This document shows, one piece after another, positions 24,301-36,054 of a DNA stretch of 64,000 nt. A program made the position numbers and the translations under genes. How positions within the stretch are numbered: position 1 is the first letter of the stretch; every line of letters starts with the position of its first letter. The notes beneath the pieces were generated by a model, which did not search any database, was not told the DNA's origin, and saw nothing but the letters and a program-made list of their open reading frames with translations. This stretch comes from Synchiropus splendidus. Its lineage: Eukaryota; Chordata; Actinopteri; Syngnathiformes; Callionymidae. The stretch spans positions 10,494,366 to 10,558,365 of the forward strand of contig NC_071343.1 in NCBI RefSeq assembly GCF_027744825.2, in the 5' to 3' direction.

Positions 24301-24780
24301 TAGGGGAGAGCTAAAAAAAACCGATTTATATATTTATAAATCGATTCAGAATAAATTTCAAAGGTCCCAAAATCGATTTAAAAATATGGATAAAAATCCG
24401 CTGGCTGTCCACCAGTTTGCAACCACAAACAACATCTAATGTCATTTTGGGCTTCCAAGTGCCCGGAAACACACAGCTGGACATGATGCATAAATTGTGA
24501 AAGCGCTGTAAAATGAAGATGTGCAATTTTGCTTTTATGTTAACAGTCGCAGTAATTCCATCTTAAACATGGATAAATGTTTAAGACATGAATGTGGAAA
24601 TATGGAAAAAAGAAACTTTAATGTCTGTCATTGTCATTCTGTCTGCAAAGCTGATGGGAGTAGATCATGATCAGAAATCGTTTTCAGTAAATTCATTTAG
24701 AATTCGGTTTTGCATCGAACCGTGGCCCCAAAAATCTGAATGGAATCCAATCATGAGGTAGACAATGATTCACCCCCCCA
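24301..24780 (+). mobile_element. hAT-like non-autonomous element, family B, copy 1
   Basis: It starts TAGGGGAGAGC and ends in a C-run (GATTCACCCCCCCA), a pattern like the TAGGGGTG...CACCCCTA ends of many fish hAT elements. It shares several blocks in the same order with the copy at 44.0-44.5 kb: GTCATTTTGGG, then TGTCATT(C/T)TGTCT, then GTAGATCATGATCAGAAATC. No target-site duplication is evident and no transposase is present. Near the left end, CGATTTATA and TATAAATCG (24322-24343) form a 9-bp-arm hairpin. Confidence 0.55.
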
Positions 24781-24784
24781 GTGA

Positions 24785-26139
24785 GACACTGATCCGATGG
24801 ACGAAGGTCAATCCACCCCTGTCATATCGTGCCATTCATTTACATGAAGCATTTGATTTCAGATCAGGCATATAATCTGAATACAAGTGGCCCATGGCCA
24901 TCCATCTGTGCCGTCTGCCATGGAAAAAAAACAACGATTTACCTTGAGGATACCCTGAAATGTCTGCTCTCATTTTACTAGCTAGAAAAATGTGCACTGA
25001 GTCAAGGTGATAAAAAGCGAACCGCATTTAAAGCCTTTTTTTTAAGGCTTATAATATTCTTGGAGCACAAATGTTGAATAAAAGCTTTGGCATCTGTAGT
25101 ATGAAAACATGAATAATCTCAAGGATAGTGAGACATTATGCGTGAGACATGACGTAACCAAGAAAAGTTTGTTTGTTTTCTGTTCATTATTAGAATGTCT
25201 CTACCCTGCAGGGTTTTCCGTGAGCCAACAGACCGGTGTTCTCAGCCAGGGATCCAGTAATCGCTACTCGCACCTGGGTGGAAGGACTCCAGCAACATGG
25301 AGGGCAGTGGTGGACCGACAAGCCAATGGTTTTATCGGCACACTCAGGGACACAAACATTCCAGTGATGAACTGCGGCATATTTCATCGGTGAAACCCAG
25401 TGAGGCTAATTCACATGTCTGGATTTTATCACCTCTAATGCACACATTTCCTTCTTCATCTGTACTGTGTGGAGAAAGCTGCACCGCAATGGAAATGGTT
25501 AAACAAAGAGTGTGTTGACGGATTTTCTTTCAACTCTAAAATGCAAGTGGTGAAGTCACCCTTGGCCGCCGTCCCACTCACCGGGGTTCGGTTCCTCAAC
25601 TGATGCATCTGAGGCTGTCTGCCATGTTATCAACACCAGCCGCCACATATCGATTTCTAAACTGTTTAGAATGAGTCAAATCCTATTCGGCCGTAGAGCT
25701 GCGCGCCGGGCATTGATTCAATCCTTTCCACTTTGTCTTTTCTCACAAACACGTTTACAATGGATCCATCGTCGAGCCCCTCCCCTGTCTCGCTCTCTTT
25801 CGCTCACTCCATGAACTTGGTCACGACTGGCAGGGGAAGGACTGTTGTTGGCTTTTACCCGCCGAGACTGGTGGCTGAATGGAACGGATCCGGAGCTAAA
25901 GAATGATTTAAACAACTCAATACTAATTTGTCTAAAATCATTCTCTCCAGGAGCTGGAGGACCAGCTTCTCAAGCCTTGTAGCCAGATGACTTTTATTGA
26001 AGGAAACCACCAGTCAGGAACTCGTGGGAACTGACCAAAGACTTTCTGCTGAGTCTGCCATGCATGTCATGGCCTGAAGATTTGAATTTTTAAAACCATT
26101 TTATTAACAATGTTTGGAAAAAACTTGGTAATGATCTGG
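24785..26139. other. Non-coding stretch, no gene recognised
   Basis: No gene is identified. The minus-strand open frame at 25718-25915 has no recognised domain. Confidence 0.4.
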
Positions 26140-26145
26140 TTTAGT

Positions 26146-26340
26146 GGTCAGAGAGAGTCAAAATCCAGAGAAGCAGGTATGAAAAACATTTATTAAAAAG
26201 AGAATGAGCAAGTGGGGGAGCAGGTGAGTTAGATCCATAGGTTCTGCTTGGCTGCTTTAGATCCAGCGATGGAGTCCATATGTGCAAGCAGGTGGGTCTG
26301 AAAGGCAGGAAACTGAAAATAAAAGGAAACACCCTGAAAC
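26146..26340 (-). mobile_element. Possible retroelement 3' end or LTR relic
   Basis: On the minus strand a CT-rich stretch leads into AATAAA (plus strand TTTATT at 26190-26195), followed by CCTGCTTCTCTGGATTTTGA and a CTCTCTCTG terminus. This arrangement resembles the polyadenylation end of the LTR-like inserts at 17.4 and 58.1 kb. The ends are undefined and no duplication was found, so the call is tentative. Confidence 0.25.
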
Positions 26341-26707
26341 ATGAGGACGTAAGAGGCTGCTTCCAGAAAGTGACATCTAATGGCAGAAAAAAATTGAACC
26401 TCAATTCATGAAAAAAGAAGGAAGAAACTGTAATTGAGGAGAAAACAAAGGTTGGTCCTAGAAATTAAAACCTAGACCCTCAAGATAAATCCAACATTTG
26501 TGATACTTTGGCTGTATGGGGTTGTAATGTACTGACAACTGAATTGCTTGTGGTGACACCGAACTCTGATGTGAAGTTGGAATGTGCAACACATTCTACT
26601 ATTTTCAAGTGCACTTTTGCATCACAGTGTCAGCCTTTGCGTTGCATGTTATTGTGTTAAGATTTCAAGTGAATAACATGCTTCGCCTTCCATGGCATGT
26701 TGTGACA

Positions 26708-27046
26708 CCAGCCCACAACAGGACATCAAACCCTGGAGTGAGCGCTCCAGCCTCGGAGGTGTGGAGAGCGAGCACCTCCTCTGTGACACTCTACCACGGT
26801 CCAGTGCGGAAACAGGAAAGGTTTTACACCTCAGTATGAAGAAAAAACAGTCAGTAAATGTAGCTAACGGGACACGTCTGCATACAGAGGCTGCATTATA
26901 CACAATAACGTTATGTTTTTTCTGGCTTTTCCCGGGGGTGTTCGAGTTCTGGATTTTCGTTTAAAATGAGAAACAAAAAAAAAAAAATTCGTTCGAACTC
27001 CGATTTGTTCAAAGTCTGGGACGTCGAAAACCGAGGTTCCACTGTA
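26708..27046 (-). mobile_element. Tigger-like DNA transposon, half copy
   Basis: The right boundary is CCGAGGTTCCACTG (ending 27044) followed by TA, which in reverse complement is the terminus CAGTGGAACCTCGG with a TA flank. About 330 bp correspond, in inverse orientation, to the first half of the complete copy at 43161-43854, including CGTGTCCCGTTAGCTACATT and CTGGAGCGCTCACTCCAGGG. The match stops at about 26708, so the other half and its inverted repeat are lost. TA duplication and the CAGTGGTACCTCGG end fit the Tc1/mariner superfamily, Tigger/pogo branch. Confidence 0.75.
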
Positions 27047-28690
27047 TATGCCGAAAAAAAAATGCACGTTCGTGCCCAGTTTGGACGCCAGAAGTCTCAT
27101 GAAGGCCAAAGAAAAGACTTCACCATCAATAATGCAGTGTTCATATTTTGTTGAGTTTTGGCGCTGGGTTGTCTGATGACCTCTCGAGCTCTGCTGTGTA
27201 ACAAACTGAGACCCCAATATACCCTTAAAAATGATAACCGACCAAAAATCACTTAGTGAGATATTAAAGCCGCCCTGTTTTGTGAGCTCCATTAATTCTG
27301 GATTACACAGAGACTGGAGTTTGCCTTCAGGCCAGAGAAGGAATAGAAATGATGCCATTATCATGATGAGTCTGAAATCTGATTATTCTCGGTCCAGTGT
27401 GTCGTTGTTGTCCACCAAACTGTTGCCTTCCCTTCTGACTCTCAGCTGTGCGGCAGACATTTCCTGCTCTTCCGACGACTGCCAGAAAAAAAAACCCTCC
27501 CAAAATAACTCACCAATTACCAACAACACTGCAGATCAGGTCTTTTGTTTTTTAAGCCTTTCTGAGTGATTCACTTACTCGCTTTGGGAGTCACTCGGAT
27601 CCCTTCAGCCGGCATGATGCTCATAACAATGATACGTTGTTGAATTATATGCTTCCGTTTTTATACGTTTTCTCACACACTGCCATAAACTCTACTCAAC
27701 AAAGTCCCAGCTGAGCTGTTATTGTCTTTTTGTGTGAGTGTTTCGTCCCCAGTGTCCGTCTCCTGGAGATTCCTCATCCTCTGAACGTCATCATGCTGAG
27801 TTAGAACATAGCTTCAGGCACTATGAACATTATTCAACTGTAAATATGTCTGAATTTATTGTCTTTGGTTCAAGAAAGTTGATCTTTTTGCAAGAGATGA
27901 AACAAAACCCTTCTGGTCATCCAGACGGGTTTCAAAGAATGGCAAAATGTCACTGGTCACGGAGCCTTGAGGAGCCTGAGAACTGTCTGTGGCTGACCTC
28001 AAGGTCAGTGCCCTTTAAAGTCACTTAAAATTGCCAAACATGGAAACAAATTTGTTTCAGGAAATTCAGTGAAGAGGCTTTGAATCAACCTTCCTTCCCC
28101 TATTACAACAATGACATGGATGTCGATTTTATTAGAAAGCATCACAAGATCAAATCATCAGGAGGCAATAAGCCTGAAAGTCTTGAGCGTCTCCATCCCT
28201 CCACCTGCTCGTCCACTGTTTCATATTGCATTCAATATCTCTACGAGCCTTGAATCCTAAGTAAAAGCCTGTACTTTCGCTCTACATGAAGAAGGATCTC
28301 TGTTCCAGACCTCGTCCTGGTTGCCTAAGGGAACAGTGGAAGGCAAAAAGTTGAGCTGATGTCTTGTGGCAGGGTTGGTAGCTGATGCAGCACGGTTATT
28401 ATTCATGCAAGGTTCGACACAGGATTTATCAATTTTTGATGGGATATCGTCACACTAACTTCAACGATGAGTTCATTTGGGAAGCAAATATGAGTTTTAA
28501 TTCTGACACATTGGCTGCAGGCTGAAACAAGAGCGTACACTTGGTTTGGAACGTGGAAATTCATTATTGACTGCAACACTCAGATGACATGGAATTTAGT
28601 CATGGCATTACATGTACTCAGCAGGTGCATATAGAGTACAACCAGGAACATAGACATAATCCCACTCTCAATCTCTCAGTGAGTAAAGAT
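27047..28690. other. Non-coding stretch, no gene recognised
   Basis: No recognised gene, RNA or repeat in about 1.6 kb. Confidence 0.45.
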
Positions 28691-28885
28691 TAGTGATGGG
28701 TAGATGAGGTGTCGTGACACAGTATTGCAGGGTTAATGAAGCAGTGTCATATTTTCAGAGGTCACTAGATGGCGCTCTTGGTTTAGAAATGATATTAGGT
28801 GTCAATGAATCGGTTGTTCAAGTCCAAACATTTTACAGTGCCATCTGGTGGCCTCTGCTTCATGAAACGCCATCAAACCTTCAAT
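28691..28885 (+). mobile_element. Palindromic MITE, copy 6 (long-arm subfamily)
   Basis: It starts TAGTGATGGGTAGATGAGG and has an extended left arm: GTCGTGACACAGTATTGCAG lies before the usual GAAGCAGTGTC box. The middle has AATGATATTAGGTGTCAATG and the right inner box is GCCATCTGGTGGCCTCTG. The right arm runs without a break into the minisatellite at 28875-29825. The copy at 46.7 kb shares the same extended left arm. Confidence 0.78.
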
Positions 28886-29825
28886 ACTGTGTCATGAAGC
28901 CCCATCAACGCTTCAAGACTGTTATGAAACCTCATCAGTGCATCAATACTGTTTCATGAAATCTCATCAAACCTTCAATATTGTGTTATGAAACCCCATC
29001 AACCCTTCCATATTGTGTCATCAAACCCCATGAACGCTTCAATACTGTGTCATGAAACCCCATTAACGCTTCAATACTATTATAAAACCATTGAACGCTT
29101 CAATACTGTGTCATGAAACGCCATCAACCCTTCTACACTGTGTCATGAAACCCCATTTACCCTTCAATACTGTTATGAAACCCCATGAACGCTTCAATAC
29201 TGTGTCATGAAACCCCATTAACGCTTCAATACTATTATAAAACCATTGAACGCTTCAATACTGTGTCATGAAACGCCATCAACCCTTCTACACTGTGTCA
29301 TGAAACCCCATTTACCCTTCAATACTGTTATGAAACCTCATCAACGCTTCAATACAGTGTCATGAAACCCCATTAACACTTCAATACTGTTATAAAACCC
29401 TTTGAACCCTTCTACACTGTGTCATGAAACCCCATTTACCCTTCAATACTGTGTCATGAAATGCCATCAACCCTTCAATACTGTTATGAAACCCCATGAA
29501 CGCTTCAATACTGTGTCATGAAACCCCATTAACGCTTCAATACTATTATAAAACCATTGAACGCTTCAATACTGTGTCATGAAACGCCATCAACCCTTCT
29601 ACACTGTGTCATGAAACCCCATTTACCCTTCAATACTGTTATGAAACCTCATCAACGCTTCAATACAGTGTCATGAAACCCCATTAACACTTCAATACTG
29701 TTATAAAACCCTTTGAACCCTTCTACACTGTGTCATGAAACCCCATTTACCCTTCAATACTGTGTCATGAAATGCCATCAACCCTTCAATACTGTGTCAT
29801 GAAATGCCATCAACCCTTCAATACA
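28875..29825 (+). repeat. MITE-end-derived minisatellite, about 31 units of about 31 bp
   Basis: Roughly 31 head-to-tail units of 29-32 bp are present, each built on CTTCAATACTGTGTCATGAAAC followed by a CCCATCAAC-like segment. Variants include TTCTACACTG, TACTGTTATGAAACC and TACTATTATAAAACC. A five-unit block recurs at 155 bp (29035 and 29190). A ten-unit block recurs at 311 bp (29190 and 29501; also 29345 and 29656), with near identity, so the last expansion is recent. The unit sequence equals the terminal portion of the adjoining MITE's long inverted repeat, so the array grew from that end. Repeats touch each other with no unique spacers. No open frame of note exists. Confidence 0.92.
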
Positions 29826-29827
29826 GT

Positions 29828-31260
29828 GTTTTATTCTATTTACACAGTAGTGTGTGGTTGAGTAGCTCATAATTACTGAATAAGCTAGTTTCCCTTGATA
29901 TTTTCGTAACGTGGCGTTCAACATGTGACGGATGAGGCGTGAAAATCAGAGCTCACAGCTCAGTAATCCTGGGCATCGACTGGCTCATGGTCCTGACTTG
30001 TTCACTTTGCATCTATGTGTGATTGTCTTGCTCAGCAGAGTAAAACACATTTGCTCAAAGACCTATGATGACAGATACATGTTCTGCAAATGGTGAGGGT
30101 TCTGACACTGAACCCACCAGAGGAACATGCTGACTATCGTTGAGACTGTGCCCTTCCTGGAGAAGGGAAGTGAAAACCTGGGAAGAGTTTGAAAAGGAAG
30201 AGTTTTTTTTTTTTTGTTTTTTTTTTTACAATAATGTAAAAACAAATAAATGTGGTTTCTACTTTGGAGATTTTTCCGTATTGTCAAGGGGTCTGAAATG
30301 CATCCCGATAATCGAGGGATTTTCATAAGAGATTCCATTTCTGTTTGGAAAGAGGCAGTGAAATCTAATTTAAATACACAATTTATGTAATGTTTTTCCG
30401 CTCTCGAGTGATGTAAGAATGAGGAAACATGATTTTTAAATTGACTTTCTCTTGGTAATCGCTCCGTGATTAAAATATTATTTCCAGATGGACGTCAAAG
30501 TCATGACTGGCTTTCTTTGTTGGGTTCATGCTTCCTTGTTGCTCTCAAGACAGTGGCAGAGTGATGAGGTGCAGCCAATCTGCCTGATGTCCTTCAGTGC
30601 TGAGTGTCTGAAGTCAGTCAGTCGCCAGAACATAACTACCTATCACTTGTGATACAACTCTCCTGAAGGACCTCCTTTTTCCCTGGGGATTATGGGAAAG
30701 TACATTTGGCCTTTCACACTGCTGTGGTTCTGGATCTGGAACTGGAAACTCAATTTCAGTACATTCACGGCATGGTATTATCATTTACAATATACAACTC
30801 AGTAGGTTTAAGCTTACTCACATTCTGAAAAAAAAAAAGAATAAAAAATACAGAGTAGTGTTTTTCAAACTTTGAATCTTAAAATTGTTATCAAGCTGTC
30901 GTGCTTTGCTATTTGGATAATTTAAATGAGTTATTTTGTGATTAACTGTTTGGTACTTCTACTTTATGACAGAAATCTCTTTCCTCGTTCCACAATTCCC
31001 ATGAAGGAAAATGTTTTATTTGCAATACTTAATCCACACCGACTTAACGTTTTATTTACAAATGTCCCATCTGTTCCAAGGATAAAATACACCACATGCG
31101 CCGACTCACTGTCATCTATAGCACTTCCACAGCTCATTTCTGCTGCCTTTACCTATGAAGTTCTACTCAACGACAAACTCAAAAACAAACATGGCGAATG
31201 TAAAATAAGTATTGATCATGTACCTCTTGCACGAAACCTGAAACAGAGGCAGTGGTCAGT
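29828..31260. other. Non-coding stretch, no gene recognised
   Basis: No exon is recognised. A long T-rich run lies at 30205-30229. An open frame of 115 codons (30926-31273, plus) shows no known domain. Confidence 0.4.
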
Positions 31261-31335
31261 GAGGCCTATCTAGCCCAGCAACGCGTACGACAATTATGCC
31301 AGCTAGTCGGCATCACGTACGACAGTTACAGCAGC

Positions 31336-31467
<132 letters not shown>

Positions 31468-31560
31468 TATAGGTGCTACTGCATTCAACCGGTTAGTCGT
31501 AACCGATCCGGGTCGTAAGTTGGATGTTACTTGTATATGTTCAGGGTTTTGGAGATGAAC

Positions 31561-32163
31561 AGTTTCATGTTCTGTTTTTGCCTGTCTGAACACGGCAGCC
31601 GGTTGAAAAGTACCTCTTCGTGACAGACACTGAGCGTAGTTAACTGTTGTGTCTTTTTAATTAACCAGTGGTGCTACTTCATGACTGACGGATTTTCACA
31701 TCCTTCAAAGAGACGGCAATGAGCATGTGATGAGACCCGCCAAAATTGCATCACATGCCTCCAAAGCGCCAACTGGGATCAACAACAGCGAATTCTCTGA
31801 AGCAGAAATGACAGCAAGCTTCTGTGATCCTACAATCTAATCTGCCTCCGTGAGAGGATAACCTGTCAGCTTAGAGTGGCGGCGCAGCTCCTTCCAGAAT
31901 GCTGGATAGTTAGTCAGCTGGACACCAGTGTGGTAAACCATCCTATTATCATAGAGCAGCGAGAGCTGCCTCTTGAAGAAATACTGAGCAAAGACAGCTC
32001 AGCAGTGAGCTCGGTGACTAAGCGGACAAGAATAGGGAACTTAACATGACGAAAGTTCAGCTGAAAGAGTCGATGGAAAATGAATAAAATGATGCTTTGT
32101 AAACCTGCTTGAAGGACATCAACGTTTAAATTTCATTTCTTCTTCTTTTCCTTTCTTCATCTT
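31561..32163. other. Non-coding stretch, no gene recognised
   Basis: No gene is seen. The 20 bases CATTTCTTCTTCTTTTCCTT at 32134 are identical to the 3' tail of the LINE end at 32496, so a bare LINE tail may lie here. Confidence 0.4.
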
Positions 32164-32332
32164 GTCCTATGCCTTCTGTGTTGCACAGGCGCATAGGTGT
32201 TGCCGTGTAACGCTCCAGGTGGAGGAGGAGCATGAGGAGCATTGCTCACAGGAGGGGCATGGTGAGATGTTTGGAAGGTTTTTTTGACTAAATTGTTTTG
32301 GATGACGGTGCAGTCAGAAAGTCACTATGACT
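32164..32332 (+). repeat. 169-bp dispersed repeat, copy 1
   Basis: This segment is nearly identical to 35887-36054. Both start with a short hairpin (CCTATGC ... GCATAGG, 18-base loop) and contain GGTGGAGGAGGAGCATGAGG and TTTTGGATGACGGTGCAGTC. No terminal inverted repeats spanning the unit and no coding potential are seen. The family is not recognised. It could be a SINE-like or MITE-like element, or a segmental copy. Confidence 0.8.
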
Positions 32333-32495
32333 GAAACATGCAGCTGTTTGAGGGGCTTTAAATAGCAATTCACGCGTGTCAGATGTGGAACGAATGGAGC
32401 TCCATCCCATGGTTTTCCTAACCTCAACCTCTTTTTTTTCTTTTACGAGGAGTGTGGCCAATGTCTGGATTGGCTGTGGAAGGTGGAAGATGTGC

Positions 32496-32858
32496 CATTT
32501 CTTCTTCTTTTCCTTTTGGCTTCTCCCTTCAGGGGTGGCCACAGCGGATCATCTTCCTCCATCTCACCCTGTCCTCTGCTTCCTCTTCTCTCAAACCTAC
32601 AAACCTCATGTCCTCCTTCACCACCTCCATAAACCTCCTCTTTGGCCTTCCTCTCCACCTTCTGCCTGGCAGTTCCAACCTCAACATCTTCCTACCAATG
32701 TAGTGGCTCTCTCTCCTCTGTACATGTCCAAACCATCTCCATCGAGCCTCTCTGACTTTGTCTCCTAAACACCTGACATGTGCTGTCACTCTGATCTACT
32801 GCTCCCTGATCCTATCCATCCTGCTCACTCCTAGAGAGAACCTCAGCATCTTCAGCAC
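32496..32858 (-). mobile_element. 5'-truncated RTE-like LINE end, copy 2
   Basis: On the minus strand the frame 32789-32529 reads WFGHVQRRESHYIGRKMLRL, then ELPGRRWRGRPKRRFMEVVK and VRWRKMIRCGHP, the same C-terminus as the copy at 5.9 kb. Homologous sequence extends upstream to about 32858 (FSLGVSRMDRIREQ) but is interrupted by a stop between REQ and IRV. The 3' tail is a purine-rich (AAGAAGAAG) end at 32496-32516. No target-site duplication was found. It is inactive. Confidence 0.8.
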
Positions 32859-32925
32859 TTTCAATATCATTTAAACTCATTTTTATTAGTGTCAGTAAAA
32901 CCTTTGAGAAAAAAAAAACCAAACA

Positions 32926-32928
<3 letters not shown>

Positions 32929-32989
<61 letters not shown>
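32929..32989. repeat. (AT)30 microsatellite
   Basis: A 61-bp AT tract, immediately followed by AACTGTCGTACGCGTTGC, the reverse complement of the motif left of the 31.3-kb tract. Confidence 0.97.
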
Positions 32990-32990
<1 letters not shown>

Positions 32991-33125
32991 CTGTCGTACG
33001 CGTTGCAGGACTGCTACGTGCTGCAGTGCCAGACATTGAATAAATAAAAAAAAAAACTGCTGCTGGCCATGGTCGTAAGTAAGAGTGGACGTAAGTCGGA
33101 CGTTACTTGTATATGTATGTATGTA

Positions 33126-33131
<6 letters not shown>

Positions 33132-33207
<76 letters not shown>
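33132..33207. repeat. (TA)38 microsatellite with GTAT lead-in
   Basis: A 76-bp TA tract preceded by GTAT-type units (33107-33131) and by TAAGTCGGACGTTACTTGTA, the motif also found right of the 31.3-kb tract. Confidence 0.95.
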
Positions 33208-33208
<1 letters not shown>

Positions 33209-33210
<2 letters not shown>

Positions 33211-35886
33211 AAGTTGCATTTGCCACTGATTTCTTTTCAGTGATCTTTTGATTTTCAATCAAACATTTGGCTTCATGAGGGCTGCATGAGAGCCGAGTGA
33301 TGTGCTTAAGATGTGGGGCTTGAGTGGATACATTTGTACTCTCAGAGAGCACATTTCAAAACATAACCCTTCAGTATGCATGGATCCTTTTGATGGCTCC
33401 ACTCACATTCAGTCACATTCAGCAAACCTTTATCCATTCCCTCCAGATTGAAGACAATTATTGATATACTTGCAATTCTGTGAGGGAAACACATGGAAAA
33501 CCACTGTAAGGAGTATCTAATCTGAACACTCAGTATCGCTATGGCAACACCTGTTAGCATGGAAGAAGGTTTTATGTCACCATAAACATCCATGCAACCT
33601 GCTTCACCTTTATACAGGGGCGGGAAGAGGGGCGGAAATTTATTCTGCAGGATTACAGTCAAGCTGCGCCGCGCTGTTTAGACACCAAACCTCCTCACAT
33701 CTGCTTTAAATAAAAATCCATAATTCACGTTTCATTGCTCCGCTTATCACACCGCCGAACCGTTAATGGTTTGAGTTTGTGGGTGGAATTCTCCCAGCCT
33801 GCCGGCTCGCGATAACAAGCCCTCAAATTGGTAACGTCTTTTAGAGTCCATTAAATTGAAAAGATGGGTTGTTCTAAATCAGTCGGTTGCAGAGATTGCT
33901 AATTTGACTGTTGCTGCTTTTCTTGATTCATTTTAAAGTCGGCGGTGTAATTGGAACGCTTGTATATCAGGCTGAATTGAGTGTTTGTGTGGCACATCTG
34001 AGCAGGTTTACCTCCTCTAATAATGTCCTCAGAAAACAAGCTTGTCATGACAAAAATAATAATGACACTTAAACTGAATAAGAATATGCTCTGTATATAC
34101 TTGAACAGACCCAAGTGAGCTTGAATTGCCCGAGGCACTCACTCAACACTTTACTGCTCTGTTTAAAGACGCCTTCTTCGGAGGAGGAGTGCATTACAAG
34201 GACTGTTTAATATATTCATATGACCCCAAGTAAAAAGCTGATGTCTCATTCACAAGTTCTATTGTATTGAGCAAGTGCTGCAAATGTGTGTAAGGAGCAG
34301 ATACACAGCAGTAAAATTTAACATCCTCAGATGCAAGTACACTGAATATCAATGCAACTAATACTGTCCTCATAAATACTGTGGAAATCACAAGTTGGAT
34401 TTTCACGATTATGATTATGTCCTTGAGCAAAAAGGTTCACCCATTAGGGTGAGGACGTTATCGGATACAGTGACTGAAAACAGTGGGTACATGCCGATGA
34501 AAGGCTGATCCTACACTGAAACTGTGCGGGTACCACCGTCTCCGTCTTTGTGTGGACAGTTCACAGGTGCTAATGTTGCGCTCCGTTACTTGACTGCCTT
34601 ATCTGGACGCATTTCAGCATGCCTTGTAAAACTTGACATGGTCGATCCACCATCTTTGATTCCAAAGCTGCAGATGATGGCCACTCTCTTAGTCGCCTCC
34701 AGGCTGTAGTTGCTGTCAGCACACTAGAGAAAGTTGACTGTGTTGAGCTCATGCATGCACTTATATATGATGGTAATAGTTCCGGATGAGAATAGAAAAA
34801 TTCTGAATCTGACTTGAGTCTCAGGCCTCGAGTCCAAGACAAATGGGAAATCCCTCTACAATGAGGAGGAACAACAAGCTGAGAACCAGAGAAAAACACA
34901 AACCCCCCCAAAAAATCCTAATCACCATGAGACAATAGCACGACTGCAGCTCACAGACCAGAAGTAAACGCGCATACCGCACCTGAAGGAATGGACATGG
35001 TGAAGAAGACAGCAGATAGGAGAGAGATTTACACTTCAAAGCCAGTCTTATTTGCCATCATTTCTTGCTTGGCTACGTGGTCCCAATTCAAGACGGCTCT
35101 CCCTCCACACAAGGAATTTTGTTCAGAATTGTTGAACATATTCAACATTTACCATTGCTTGCCCTGGTCAATTATTGGGACAATTTCAGCATATTTCATC
35201 GGATAACTTTGAACAGAAAAACAGGCTTCTGCCATCCGAAGGGACAAGTTGGCTTAGTTGTGTGAAGAAAACAGGTTTTCTTCATGCAATTTTGTTCAAT
35301 AGGAGCGCGGAATACTACCATCTCCATTTTGGAATCTCTTGTATTGACCTGACAGACATGCGTCATTAACCAGTCATCACAACCTGTCTTGTTTGCCAAG
35401 AACCATGAGAGAAACGCCCTAAGAACAAGGATCATTTCAGTTTAGCTCAAGTCCTTTGGTGAATCCAAGGAAAGCTGTCAAGAATAGAAATACATCCTGC
35501 ACTGTCCAAAGAGACTACGTATATCCAGATGTTCTTCTAACCTTAACTTGACCTACTGGACTGGGCATCTCTTGTCCATGACAGTTCACAAAGGCCCCAG
35601 GAGGTCCATCTAACCCAGATAACCAAGCTCCACGTGGTTGACTCCTTTTCAAGTAGTGTTTTTATTCCTAATTTGATGCCAGAAGTGACTTTGAACTCAA
35701 CTGCCAGACCAATGGACTGGGAGAAAATATTCCAGGAATCCAGGGTACCTGAATGTCCCGACTCTGGCGACGGGCTTTCTTGTCACCTGGGAGTCAGATA
35801 CCCCACTCCAGGTTGATCTTAGCACTGAGCAACCCGTCCACACTCTTATGGCGTAATATATCGACGTTGGGTAAGTGGTCTTTGGT
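33209..35886. other. Non-coding stretch, possible conserved block
   Basis: No gene or known transposon is recognised. About 33660-33910 has balanced composition with homeodomain-like cores (CCATAATTCACG, CCATTAAATTG) and could be a conserved non-coding element. The 34440-35880 part may hold an unidentified repeat, since 35847-35873 resembles 20513-20540. Confidence 0.35.
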
Positions 35887-36054
35887 GTCCTATGCCCTCT
35901 GTGTTGCACAGGCGCATAGGTGTTCCCGTATAGCGCTCCAGGTGGAGGAGGAGCATGAGGAGCATTGCTCACAGTAGGGGCATGGGTAGATGTTTGGAAG
36001 GTTTCTTGATTAAATTGTTTTGGATGACGGTGCAGTCAGAAAGTCACTATGACT
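35887..36054 (+). repeat. 168-bp dispersed repeat, copy 2
   Basis: Same unit as 32164-32332 in the same orientation, differing by a small number of substitutions and short indels. It keeps the CCTATGC...GCATAGG hairpin at its left end. Confidence 0.8.

Noticed and set aside
28875..29825. CRISPR-like array of about 31-bp repeats
   Set aside because: Units abut directly without unique spacers, vary internally, and derive from the adjoining MITE end in an animal genome; it is a minisatellite.
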